Below, piece after piece: positions 17,454 through 25,478 of a DNA stretch of 64,000 bases. The DNA is from an uncultured bacterium (lineage in GTDB: Bacteria; Planctomycetota; UBA8742; UBA2392). Under the pieces are notes generated by a model. It worked only from the letters and a program-made list of their open reading frames with translations. It was not told the origin of the DNA and ran no database searches. The position numbers and the translations under genes were made by a program. The stretch is taken from assembly GCA_938014885.1 (NCBI GenBank), contig CALLQI010000018.1, positions 248,001 through 312,000 of the forward strand. Direction: 5' to 3'. Position 1 is the stretch's first letter; each line of letters begins with the position of its first letter.

Positions 17454-18422
17454 ATGGGCAATTCGACCAAAATCGCTGTCGCGGGCTTGTTGCTGGTAGC
17501 GCTGGCTGCTGTGGCCGTCTACCAACTGGCCCCCGCGCCGCGCACGGAACCGCCGCCGGCACCTGCCCTGCCCGTGGCCGACCGCGAAGCACCCGCGCCC
17601 GACCCCGACCTGCAACGCCGCGTCCAAGAACTTGAGGCCGACCTGGCCCGCGAACGCGACGAATCCGAGAAGCTGCGCCGCGAACTCGAGGCCGCACAGG
17701 CCGAGCCCGCCAAGCCCGAGCCGCAGCCCGACACACCGGCCCAGCCGCCCGTGGACCGCGTGGCGCAGTACAAGTCGATGCTCGAAAGCGATGACAGGAA
17801 GACCCGCGAAAATGGCTACACCGGCCTGGTCATCGAGGCCGAAGCCGGAAAACCGGGCGCGCTGGAGGCGCTGGCGGCCGCGCTGCGGGACGGCAAACTC
17901 AGCCTGAAGCTGGATATTCTCGAGTACATAGCCGACCGCGGGAATCCGCTGTTCCTGGACCTGTACTCGAGCCTGCGCACTGACCCCTCCGGCACAATCC
18001 GCGGCGTCGTGGCCGAAGCCCTGGGCAAGCTGCCCGCTGACCAGGCAGGCCCGGTGCTGATGCAGATGCTGTCTGACACCGAGCCCTTCGTGCTGCGCAA
18101 AAGCGTCGATGCACTGGGCGACCTGAAGTACGCGCCCGCGCAACCGGACCTCACTTCACTCACCAACCACCACGAAGAAACCGTGGCCCTTGAGGCCGCG
18201 ATTGCCCTGCGCCGCTTCGGCGACGAAAGCGCGGCCGAACGCTGGATCCACGTGCTGGGCGCCCGCGCCAACAGCGCCAACGTGGAGGAACGGCTGGACG
18301 CGGCCAAGGCGCTGCGCCGCTTCAAGATGGAGTCGTGCCGGCCCTATCTGGAGACGATGGCCGGCGACGCCGACAGCCGCGTACGGAAGGAAGCAGAAAA
18401 GGGATTGTCGTCGTTGAAGTAG
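17454..18422 (+). CDS. Membrane-anchored HEAT-repeat protein
   Basis: The protein has 322 residues from ATG 17454. Residues 5-25 are a single N-terminal hydrophobic anchor, about 30-60 is Pro-rich, and 45-80 is a short heptad coiled coil (LQRRVQELEADLARERDES and onward). Residues about 105-320 hold HEAT-like helical repeats (GALEALAAALRDGKLS, GTIRGVVAEALGKLP, FVLRKSVDALGDLK, ERLDAAKALRRFKM). Such scaffolds bind other proteins at the envelope; a specific partner is not visible. It is flanked by repeat-rich DNA on both sides. Confidence 0.75.
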   Translation: MGNSTKIAVAGLLLVALAAVAVYQLAPAPRTEPPPAPALPVADREAPAPDPDLQRRVQELEADLARERDESEKLRRELEAAQAEPAKPEPQPDTPAQPPVDRVAQYKSMLESDDRKTRENGYTGLVIEAEAGKPGALEALAAALRDGKLSLKLDILEYIADRGNPLFLDLYSSLRTDPSGTIRGVVAEALGKLPADQAGPVLMQMLSDTEPFVLRKSVDALGDLKYAPAQPDLTSLTNHHEETVALEAAIALRRFGDESAAERWIHVLGARANSANVEERLDAAKALRRFKMESCRPYLETMAGDADSRVRKEAEKGLSSLK

Positions 18423-18602
18423 GGGGGCTTGGGGCTTGGGGCCTCGGGCTTGGGGGTGCTTCTCGCGTTGCCTCCCGCTTCCAAACTCCCGCCTTGCGCG
18501 TCTGCCCGTCGCTTGCGCTCTGGGCTCTTGTTTTTCGTGGTGACGCTGCTTTGTCGCCATCGACCCCAGCCGCCGCACCCCAGCCGCCTCACCCCAGACG
18601 CC
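18423..18602. repeat. Short tandem repeats (GGGGCTT heptamers; 14-bp CACCCCAGCCGC units)
   Basis: Immediately after the HEAT gene are five GGGGCTT-like heptamers (18423-18456). Then come an inverted CAAGAGC module (about 18505-18535) and three tandem 14-bp units of the type CGCACCCCAGCCGC (18560-18603) running up to the stop of the next gene. Confidence 0.65.
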
Positions 18603-19949
18603 TCACGCCTGCTCCATCATTCCCAGCGCCAGCGCCTTCACTTCCTGCATGGCTACTTTGTCCGGCAGCTCTTCGGTGCTGGCTATGACTGCCCCTTGCT
18701 GCGGGTCTTGCGGCGGCAGGCCGTGGCTTCCCTTGACTATTGACGCGTCAAGGGGGCAGGTGCGGAAGCGATAGCGCAGCCCGATTTTCTTGCGCAGCAG
18801 TGTTGCCCCGGCGGCCGCGTTGCTGCCTGCCATGAACAGTTCGCAGGGGTCGTAGCCGGGCTTGCGGTGGATGTCCACGCTGCGGGCAAAGTCCGGCGCG
18901 AAGTCGTCGTCCAGCCAGTACGGGTATGCGAACCAGCTTTTGCGCTCCGACAGCAGCACCAGCTCGCCGGCGTTGGGGTGGTTGATCGCGAGTTCGGCCT
19001 GCGCTTCGCGATCCAGCACGCGGCCCACGCCCTGCAGGGCGCCCAGAATTTCGGCAATGCGCGGCACGTCGCCTTCGTCGCGCACGTACACGTGGGCGCA
19101 CTGGTGGTCGCAGACCGCAAACGCGCGCGAGTCATGGGTGTCCAGCATTTCGCCAAACGGCCCGCGGCGCACGCGCAGCATGCCCGCGCGGCGCAGCTCG
19201 CGGTTCAGGTACACGGGCTGGTTCACGGGCGTGATGCCGTATTCGCTGACTACCAGCACGGTTGCGCCTTGCTCAGCCGCGGCATCCAGTACCAGCGCCG
19301 CGCAATCGTCCACTTCGCGCACCAGCCGCTTCACGTCGGCCTGCGAGCCAAAGCGCTGCAGGTCGTAATCGAGGTGCGGCAGGTAGCACATGCTCAGCGT
19401 CGGGTGTTTGCGGCGCATCACGCTTGCCGTGGCGCGCGCGATCCATTCGCTGCTGGCAAGCCCCGCGCGCGGCCCCCAGAAGGCCTGGAACGGGAAGGGA
19501 CCCAGCTCAGCCTTCAGTTCAAGCGCCAGGTCGTCGGGCACGGTCTGGATGTCGAACTCTTTGCTGCCGTCGCTGCCGTAATGCGGCTTGGGCGTGGCGC
19601 TGAAGTCGCAGCCGCTGCCCTGATTGAACCACCAGAACATCTTGGCGCACGAAAACGGTTTGCTGTGCCGGCGTGCCACGGTGGCGGCTGCACGGTACAG
19701 CGGCTCAGGCAGCAACGCGTTGCTCTGGACCCAATTGCGGACCTCGCCCAACTGGCGCCAGTACCAGCTGTTGCCGACGACGCCGTGCTGCGCCGGCGAA
19801 AGCCCGGTCAGCAAGGTGGCCTGCGCCGTCATGGTCACGGCCGGGAACACGCCCGCCAGCGGCCGCGCGTTCAGTTTGCCCAGGCGGGGCGCATGGGCCA
19901 GCAGGGCCGGGGTAAGGCCCACCACATTGATCAGCACCAGCGGCTTCAT
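18603..19949 (-). CDS. Type I phosphodiesterase/nucleotide pyrophosphatase family protein
   Basis: The protein has 448 residues of the alkaline-phosphatase superfamily. The nucleophile region reads FPAVTMTAQATLLTG, with Thr as likely nucleophile. Metal ligands are suggested by PHLDYDLQRFG, SEYGIT and the C-terminal HRKPGYDP. Members hydrolyse phosphodiesters, nucleotide pyrophosphates or similar, but the substrate cannot be told here. There is no signal peptide, so it is probably cytoplasmic. It is a single gene bounded by repeats. Confidence 0.8.
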   Translation of the reverse strand: MKPLVLINVVGLTPALLAHAPRLGKLNARPLAGVFPAVTMTAQATLLTGLSPAQHGVVGNSWYWRQLGEVRNWVQSNALLPEPLYRAAATVARRHSKPFSCAKMFWWFNQGSGCDFSATPKPHYGSDGSKEFDIQTVPDDLALELKAELGPFPFQAFWGPRAGLASSEWIARATASVMRRKHPTLSMCYLPHLDYDLQRFGSQADVKRLVREVDDCAALVLDAAAEQGATVLVVSEYGITPVNQPVYLNRELRRAGMLRVRRGPFGEMLDTHDSRAFAVCDHQCAHVYVRDEGDVPRIAEILGALQGVGRVLDREAQAELAINHPNAGELVLLSERKSWFAYPYWLDDDFAPDFARSVDIHRKPGYDPCELFMAGSNAAAGATLLRKKIGLRYRFRTCPLDASIVKGSHGLPPQDPQQGAVIASTEELPDKVAMQEVKALALGMMEQA

Positions 19950-20328
19950 GGAAGTGTTGTAACGCAGGCAGGTCAGGTTGTCGCGTGCCCGCGCCGGGGT
20001 GACGCGAACGGCAACTGCGTTTCCACACTAAGGCACTAAGACACCAAGCGGGGCACAGGCATGCGTTGTTGCTGGCGCTTGTCGCGTGATGCATTTCTTC
20101 GTGACTTTGTGTCTTCGTGTGGAACCGGCAGTTTTGGGTGTTTCGGCGCTCAGCCGTCGTTGTTTGCCGCGTGACGTACACCAGACACTCATGGCGCCCG
20201 GCCGGGGGCGTACACACTGGCGGCTCGTGGCGCTGCTTGGCGCCTTGGCGTTACGCTGTTGCCGTTCACATGAATTGCAGTGCTTCGCGTTACTTCGCGA
20301 TCTTCGCGTCAGTCGTTTCGAAAATGCG
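19950..20328. repeat. Intergenic repeat mosaic
   Basis: No gene is seen. The stretch holds a GGCAACTGCGTTT junction (20010-20022), MITE-like copy 5, and CTTCGCG modules at 20280-20310 next to the spoVG stop. Confidence 0.65.
20021..20124. repeat. MITE-like element with inverted ends, copy 5
   Basis: This 104-bp copy has the same orientation as copies 1 and 2, with TTCCACACTAAGGCACTAAG at the left and CTTCGTGTGGAA at the right end. Confidence 0.7.
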
Positions 20329-20754
20329 CTAGCCGCCGACGTCGTCGTTGTCGCTGCGGCTGCCGCCGTTGCGGATTCGCTCTACTTCGGCGTGGTAGGC
20401 GTCGATGATTGCCTTGTGCACGTAATCGCGCACCTCGGCGCGGATCGGGTGCACCAGGTCAAAGTGCAGCTTGGCGCGGCCGCGGGCGTCGGTGTCGGCG
20501 CGGTTGTGCGAGAGCTTGCTGCCGCATTCGTTGCAGAACTTGGCGCGCAGGTGGTTCTTGTAGTGGCACTTGCCGCACTTGTCGGTGATCTTGCGCGAAG
20601 GCATCGCGATGAAGGGAACGTCGTCGCCCTGGATGATCTTCAGGTCCTTGATCACGAAGGCGTTGTTCAGGGTGACGCTGCAATAGCCGAGAAGTTTTTC
20701 GTCTTCCTCTGAGGCCAGCTTGATACGAACTTCCGTGACCTCAATGTTACTCAT
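20329..20754 (-). CDS. spoVG: SpoVG-family RNA/DNA-binding regulator with inserted zinc ribbon
   Basis: The protein has 141 residues; classical SpoVG has about 85-100. SpoVG proteins bind nucleic acids and regulate gene expression globally. The N-terminal core (IEVTEVRIKLA, VIKDLKIIQGDDVPFIAMPSRK) and the C-terminal HPI helix region (HFDLVHPIRAEVRDYV) match the family. Between them sits a zinc-ribbon insertion with Cys60-x2-Cys63 and Cys74-x2-Cys77. The tail is Gly/Asp-rich. It starts 3 bp after ispE stops, conserving the ispE-spoVG neighbourhood known in Bacillus, so the two are co-transcribed. Confidence 0.88.
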   Translation of the reverse strand: MSNIEVTEVRIKLASEEDEKLLGYCSVTLNNAFVIKDLKIIQGDDVPFIAMPSRKITDKCGKCHYKNHLRAKFCNECGSKLSHNRADTDARGRAKLHFDLVHPIRAEVRDYVHKAIIDAYHAEVERIRNGGSRSDNDDVGG

Positions 20755-20757
20755 CGC

Positions 20758-21633
20758 CTAATCCCAGACTGCGCCCCGCCCAATGGAACGGGTGGCAAAC
20801 GCCTGCCCCAGGCCGCGACCGGTGAAGCTCTGCGCCAGAGCTTCGGACGTGTACCGGTCCTCGACCGCGAATGCCAGCGCTGAGCCAGATCCACTGACAA
20901 ATCGCACGATCACGCCCTGCTCATTGCGTGTCTGCTCCCAGACGGTGCGCAATGGCTCGGAAATGCGGAGGGCAGAGTCCTGGAGGCGATTCGTGGTGTG
21001 GGCCCTCAGCCAGTCCCGATTCAGGCTGATGTTAATTTCGTTAGAAAAGTAACACTTTGCGGGCGTGCCCGTCAAGTGACTGGAGTAGTCCGCGTACACG
21101 TCTTTGGTCGGCAGCACCACATTCGGGTACAAGATCACCACGTCAACGCCCGCGAAATCAGGCATCTGCCGCACGATCTCGCCGCGGCCGGTGCACAGTG
21201 CCGTGCCGCCTTCGACAAAGAACGCGCAGTCGCTGCCGATGCGCGCCACAAGCTCGCGCAGCCGATCAGTGCCCAGTTGCAGCCCCCACAGGCGGTCCAG
21301 CGCGACCATGACTGCGGCCGCATCGCTGCTGCCGCCTCCGAGCCCGGCGCCGTGCGGGATGCGTTTTTCCAGGGTGATGGCGGCACCCTTGCCCGGCGCG
21401 TGTTCACGACGCAGCAACTCCGCGGCGCGATAGACGAGGTTGGATTCGACGGGGCCGAGGTTGATGTTGCAGGTCAGCGTCAGCGAGGGCGCGTCCTGCA
21501 CCGTGATGCGGTCAAACAGGTCGATGGCCTGCATCACGGTTTCGATTTCGTGGTAGCCGTCGGGGCGCTTGCCGCGCAGCTCGAGGTACCAGTTCACCTT
21601 GGCGGGCGCGAGGATGGTGAGGGATTGCGGCAT
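20758..21633 (-). CDS. ispE: 4-diphosphocytidyl-2-C-methyl-D-erythritol kinase
   Basis: The protein has 291 residues, normal for IspE. It is the GHMP kinase that phosphorylates the 2-position of CDP-methylerythritol in the MEP (non-mevalonate) isoprenoid pathway. Visible are the N-terminal APAKVNWYLELRGKRPDGYHE motif (split here: APAKVNWYLELRGKR, DGYHE), the ATP-binding glycine-rich IPHGAGLGGGSSDAAAV, and the C-terminal VRFVSGSGSALAFAV. The middle segment (about 190-235) is longer and more divergent than usual. It is coupled to spoVG downstream. Confidence 0.93.
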   Translation of the reverse strand: MPQSLTILAPAKVNWYLELRGKRPDGYHEIETVMQAIDLFDRITVQDAPSLTLTCNINLGPVESNLVYRAAELLRREHAPGKGAAITLEKRIPHGAGLGGGSSDAAAVMVALDRLWGLQLGTDRLRELVARIGSDCAFFVEGGTALCTGRGEIVRQMPDFAGVDVVILYPNVVLPTKDVYADYSSHLTGTPAKCYFSNEINISLNRDWLRAHTTNRLQDSALRISEPLRTVWEQTRNEQGVIVRFVSGSGSALAFAVEDRYTSEALAQSFTGRGLGQAFATRSIGRGAVWD

Positions 21634-21785
21634 ACTGGATGGGTGCCAGCTTCAGGTTGCGGACCAGGGTCTGCAGTTGACGGCCGACAGTTCACCGTAA
21701 CTGCGGCTGTTTGCAGTGACCGTTGACCGTGAACCGTTGACCGCAAACCTGTTCACTGACTTCGGCGGTTCTGCAATTGTGGCAT
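21634..21785. repeat. Repeat module and GACCGTT heptamer array
   Basis: Inverted copy of the ACTGTCGACC module (about 21673-21735) overlapping a short 7-bp-period array TGACCGT/TGACCGC (21717-21750). No gene is seen. Confidence 0.55.
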
Positions 21786-22187
21786 TCACTTCTTCTTGCG
21801 GGTGACTTTGGTGGGCTTGCTGTCCGGGGCGACTTCGGACTCGGGTTGCTTGGCGGCGTTGAAGCCGATCGGGCGTTCGTCGGTGGGTCGGCTCAGCACG
21901 TTGATGCGATAGATGGTCTGGTAACGGATATAGGCGCTGTAGGTGTTCTGGCAATCGCGGGTGTCGACGAACACGCTGGCCAGCATGTAGTCCTGCTTCA
22001 ACTCAGCGATATGCGACAGGTCCAGCACCTGGCCTGAGGTCAGCACCAGCTCAAGCACCGGGGTCTGGTCGTCAATCACGCACACCTGGCGCATGCGATC
22101 AAAGAAGTGGGTACGGAAGAAGCGCGGGCCAAACGCGTCTTCTTCGGTCATGCTGCCAGCCGGGTTGATGGGGTAGTAGCCGATCAT
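21786..22187 (-). CDS. Hypothetical protein
   Basis: The protein has 133 residues and I do not recognise it. It is mostly beta/alpha mixed (VCVIDDQTPVLELVLTSGQVLDLSHI and YSAYIRYQTIYRINVLSR regions) with a charged Lys-rich tail (TKVTRKKK). There is no signal peptide or membrane segment. GAGAAAACC upstream of ATG 22187 is a plausible ribosome site. Coding character is supported by GC-rich third positions and conservation-like residue order, not by homology. Confidence 0.55.
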   Translation of the reverse strand: MIGYYPINPAGSMTEEDAFGPRFFRTHFFDRMRQVCVIDDQTPVLELVLTSGQVLDLSHIAELKQDYMLASVFVDTRDCQNTYSAYIRYQTIYRINVLSRPTDERPIGFNAAKQPESEVAPDSKPTKVTRKKK

Positions 22188-22661
22188 GGTTTTCTCCGAG
22201 GCGGATAGTCGGCGGTGTGCCCGTCTGGGTCAAGGGTCCGACCGAACAGTACCACAAAGCGCGAGAACAAGAGCCCGAAGCAGCTGGCGAAGCAAGCGAA
22301 CCGCAGGCAGCGCGCAGCGGTGCCGAGGAACGAAGGGTAGACACTCTGCAACTGCAATCTCACGCAGAGGCGCAAAGACGCAGAGAATGGCAACTGCCTT
22401 TGGGTTTCATGGCAAGTGCGGGTTCACGCTGACAAGTATGGCAGTTCACTGCACGCCGTGCGAACGCGAGAGGCCGCCGTGGCCACCCGGGAAAGACGCT
22501 TGGCCGCCAAGAACCGCCAAGTAACGTATTGCACTTCTCTGCGGCTCTGCGCGAGACCGTCGTTGCCGTAATCTGTGTCTATCCGTGTGCATCCGTGGTT
22601 CCAAAGCCGCTGTCGTTCTTCGTGCCCCTTGGTGTACTTCGTGGACACACGCCGTTGCTGT
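22188..22661. repeat. Intergenic repeat mosaic
   Basis: No gene is supported. Modules are an AACAAGAGCCCG unit with an internal expansion (22262-22345), GCAACTGC junctions (22348, 22389), a CGCAGAGGCGCAAAGACGCAGAG repeat split into GCAGAGGCGC and AAGACGCAGAG parts (22362-22385, recurring near 58572), an ATCCGTGT module (22575-22600) and a TTCGTGG module. Confidence 0.6.
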
Positions 22662-25325
22662 TCACGCCGTGATCGGCCAGGCGCGGCGCAACAGCTTGTG
22701 CAGTTCCATCACCGCCAGCAGGCCAAGCGCCATCACGCCTACCGTAATCCACGTCTTCAGGTCCACGGGGCCCACGCCCATCAGCTTCTGCATCGGCGGG
22801 AAGTACATGCTGCCGAGCTGCAGTAGAAACGCGATCGCGGCGCCGATCAGCAAAAACGGGTTCTTGAACGGTGAGATCGTGAACAGGCTGCGCGTCTCGC
22901 TGCGCGCGTTGCCGATGTGCACGTTTTCGAACAGCACAAACAACAACAGAATCACGTTGCGCGCCGCCGTTTCCGACCAGCCCTGGTCAAGCAGCAACTT
23001 GAACAGCACAAAGCCTGACACGCCCATCACCGCGGCCGACAGCAGCACGCGCTCAATCATGATGCGGTTGAAAATGCTTTCGCTGGGCGGCTTGGGCTTG
23101 CGCGCCAGCACGTCGCCTTCGCGCGGCTCAAAGGCCAGCGCCTTGTCCTGGATGCCGTTGGTGACCAGGTTCAGCCACAACAACTGCACCGGCAGCAGCG
23201 GCAGCGGGTAGCCAAATGCCACAGCCAGCAGCACCAGCATGACTTCAGCGGCACCACAGCTCACCAGCAGGAAGATCGCCTTGCGCAGGTTGTCGTAGGC
23301 GACGCGCCCTTCCTCCACACCCGCGACAATCGTGGCGAAGTTGTCGTCGCTGATCACCAGCTCAGCGGCTTCGCGCGCGACGTCGGTGCCGGACTTGCCC
23401 ATCGCCACGCCGATGTTGGCGGCGCGCAGCGCGGGCGCGTCGTTCACGCCATCGCCCGTGACCGCCACGAGGTGCCCGGCGGCGCGCGCGGCGTTCACGA
23501 TCTGCAATTTCTGCTGCGGGCTGGTGCGCGCGAACACGCGCGTGGTGCCGATGCGCTGCTGCAATTGCTCGGCGCTCAGCTTCTCAAGCTCGGGCCCGGC
23601 CAGCACCTGGCTGCGATCATTGGCCAGCCCCAGCTCGCGCGAGATTGCCAGCGCAGTCACCGGGTGATCGCCCGTCACCATCGACACCTGGATGCCCGCC
23701 TTGCCGCAGGCGGCCACGGCCTCAATCACGCCTTCGCGCAGCGGATCAATCATGCACACGAAGCCCAGAAAGCGCAGCGCCTTGGGCTCAGGCGGTACTC
23801 CGTGTTCATGCACGGTCTGCCCGTGACCGTCGGCGATGCCGAGCACGCGATAGCCGCGTGCCGCAAGCTGCGCGGCCGCGTCGGCCATGGCTTCGCGCCG
23901 CGCGTCACCGCCCTTGTCGGCCCAGGTGCACATGTCCAGCACGCGCTCAGGCGCGCCCTTCACGCAGCACAGCACCCGCGCGCCATCATGGTGAAAGGTG
24001 GCCGCGTACTTGCGCTCAGCCTCAAACGGAAGCTGGTTTACCAGCGGGTGCGCGGCCTCCAGCGCGTCGCGGCCGACGCCGGCCTTGAGGCCGAATGCCA
24101 GCAGGGCAATGTCCGTCGGGTCGCCGCGCCAGCGCCAGTCCTTGCCCGAACGATGCAGGCTGCCTTCGTTGCACAGCACACAGGCGCGCACCAGCTCCGG
24201 GTCGGGCTTGCCGTGCACGACGCCTTCGGGGGTATAGCCCGCGCCGCGGACTTCAATCTCATGGCCATCGGCGGCCACTACCAGCTTTACGGTCAACTCG
24301 TTGCAGGTCAGCGTACCGGTCTTGTCACTGGCGATCATGGTGCAACTGCCCAGGCCTTCGACGGCCGCCAGCTTGCGCACCACCACGCCGCGTTTGGCCA
24401 TGCGCGAGGTGGCAATCGCCAGCACCACGGTCAGCGTGACCGGCAGTCCTTCCGGAATCGCCGCCACCGCCAGCGCGACTGCTGCCATGAACATCTCGCC
24501 CGCGGGCTTGTCGTGGATCAGCACCCCCAGCAGCGCCACCGCTGCTGAGGCCGCCAGAGCCCCGATGCCGACGATCTTCGTGAAGCGCTCAAGCCGCAGC
24601 AGCAGCGGCGGTTTGCCGGCCTCACGCCCGGTCACGTCAAGGGCAAGTACGCCGACCGAGGTGGCTGAACCGGTGGCAACCACCACGCCGCGCCCGCGCC
24701 CGCGCGCGATTACGCTGCCGGCGTGGCACATGTTGCGGCGGTCGCCCAGCGGCGTGCGATCATGGCCGACCCAGGCGGGGTCTTTGCTGACTGCCAGCGA
24801 TTCGCCCGTAAGCAGTGATTCGTCGGCTTCCAGGCCATGGGCCGCGATCAGGCGCAGGTCGGCGGGAACGCGGTTGCCGCTTTCGAGCCAGACGATGTCG
24901 CCGGGCACCAGCTCAAGCGCCGGCAACTCGATGCTTTCGCCGTTGCGGGTGGCGGTGCAGCGCGTGACGATCAGCTTGTGCAGTGCGCGGCTGGCTTGCT
25001 CGGCCCGCCATTCCTGGATGCTGCCGATGATCGCGTTCACCAGCAGCACAGCACCAATGAAGCCGGCGTCGCTGTACTCGCGCACGATGATCGAGAAGAC
25101 GGCGGCCGCACCAAGGATGTAAATCAGCGGGCTGTTGAACTGGCGGATGAACACCCACCAAAACGGCGGCGGCGGCTTCTGCGGCAGCTCGTTCAGGCCA
25201 AACACGCCGCGCCGCTGAAGCACCGCATCGGTGGCCAGCCCGGTCTCGGTGGTCTCAAGGTGCTTGAACACCTCAGCCGCAGTTTCGGCATGCCAGTGAT
25301 GACTGGTTTTGGAATCAAGGGCCAT
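22662..25325 (-). CDS. P-type cation-transporting ATPase (P2, Ca2+-ATPase-like)
   Basis: The protein has 887 residues from ATG 25325 (MALDSKTSHHW). An ATG 39 bases further upstream is possible but adds low-quality residues. It pumps cations across the inner membrane by ATP hydrolysis. Features in order are the cation-ATPase N-terminal domain, actuator loop TGESLAVSK, M4 with AAIPEGLP, phosphorylation motif SDKTGTLT, KGAPE in the nucleotide domain, MVTGDHPVTA and the hinge TGDGVNDAPAL. M6 reads LNLVTNGIQDKALAFEP, which differs from SERCA (NLVTDGLPA), so the ion (Ca2+, Mn2+, Na+ or K+) is uncertain. It is divergent from the carboxylase gene. Confidence 0.9.
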   Translation of the reverse strand: MALDSKTSHHWHAETAAEVFKHLETTETGLATDAVLQRRGVFGLNELPQKPPPPFWWVFIRQFNSPLIYILGAAAVFSIIVREYSDAGFIGAVLLVNAIIGSIQEWRAEQASRALHKLIVTRCTATRNGESIELPALELVPGDIVWLESGNRVPADLRLIAAHGLEADESLLTGESLAVSKDPAWVGHDRTPLGDRRNMCHAGSVIARGRGRGVVVATGSATSVGVLALDVTGREAGKPPLLLRLERFTKIVGIGALAASAAVALLGVLIHDKPAGEMFMAAVALAVAAIPEGLPVTLTVVLAIATSRMAKRGVVVRKLAAVEGLGSCTMIASDKTGTLTCNELTVKLVVAADGHEIEVRGAGYTPEGVVHGKPDPELVRACVLCNEGSLHRSGKDWRWRGDPTDIALLAFGLKAGVGRDALEAAHPLVNQLPFEAERKYAATFHHDGARVLCCVKGAPERVLDMCTWADKGGDARREAMADAAAQLAARGYRVLGIADGHGQTVHEHGVPPEPKALRFLGFVCMIDPLREGVIEAVAACGKAGIQVSMVTGDHPVTALAISRELGLANDRSQVLAGPELEKLSAEQLQQRIGTTRVFARTSPQQKLQIVNAARAAGHLVAVTGDGVNDAPALRAANIGVAMGKSGTDVAREAAELVISDDNFATIVAGVEEGRVAYDNLRKAIFLLVSCGAAEVMLVLLAVAFGYPLPLLPVQLLWLNLVTNGIQDKALAFEPREGDVLARKPKPPSESIFNRIMIERVLLSAAVMGVSGFVLFKLLLDQGWSETAARNVILLLFVLFENVHIGNARSETRSLFTISPFKNPFLLIGAAIAFLLQLGSMYFPPMQKLMGVGPVDLKTWITVGVMALGLLAVMELHKLLRRAWPITA

Positions 25326-25478
25326 GACCGCCAAACTGAAATCCGCGCGGCCGGACGCAAGCACAATCCGCCCGGGGCTGACTGCGGCCGGTCAGGAGAC
25401 CGGCGCTCCCACACGACACCGGCCACGCGTTGCGGGCTGGCCGGCCCCCCGCTATGGTTTGCGGCCACAGGAGCCGCC

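Noticed and set aside
24837..25478. Extension of the carboxyltransferase upstream
   Set aside because: This is antisense to the P-ATPase gene; the ribosome site and family N-terminus are at 25479.
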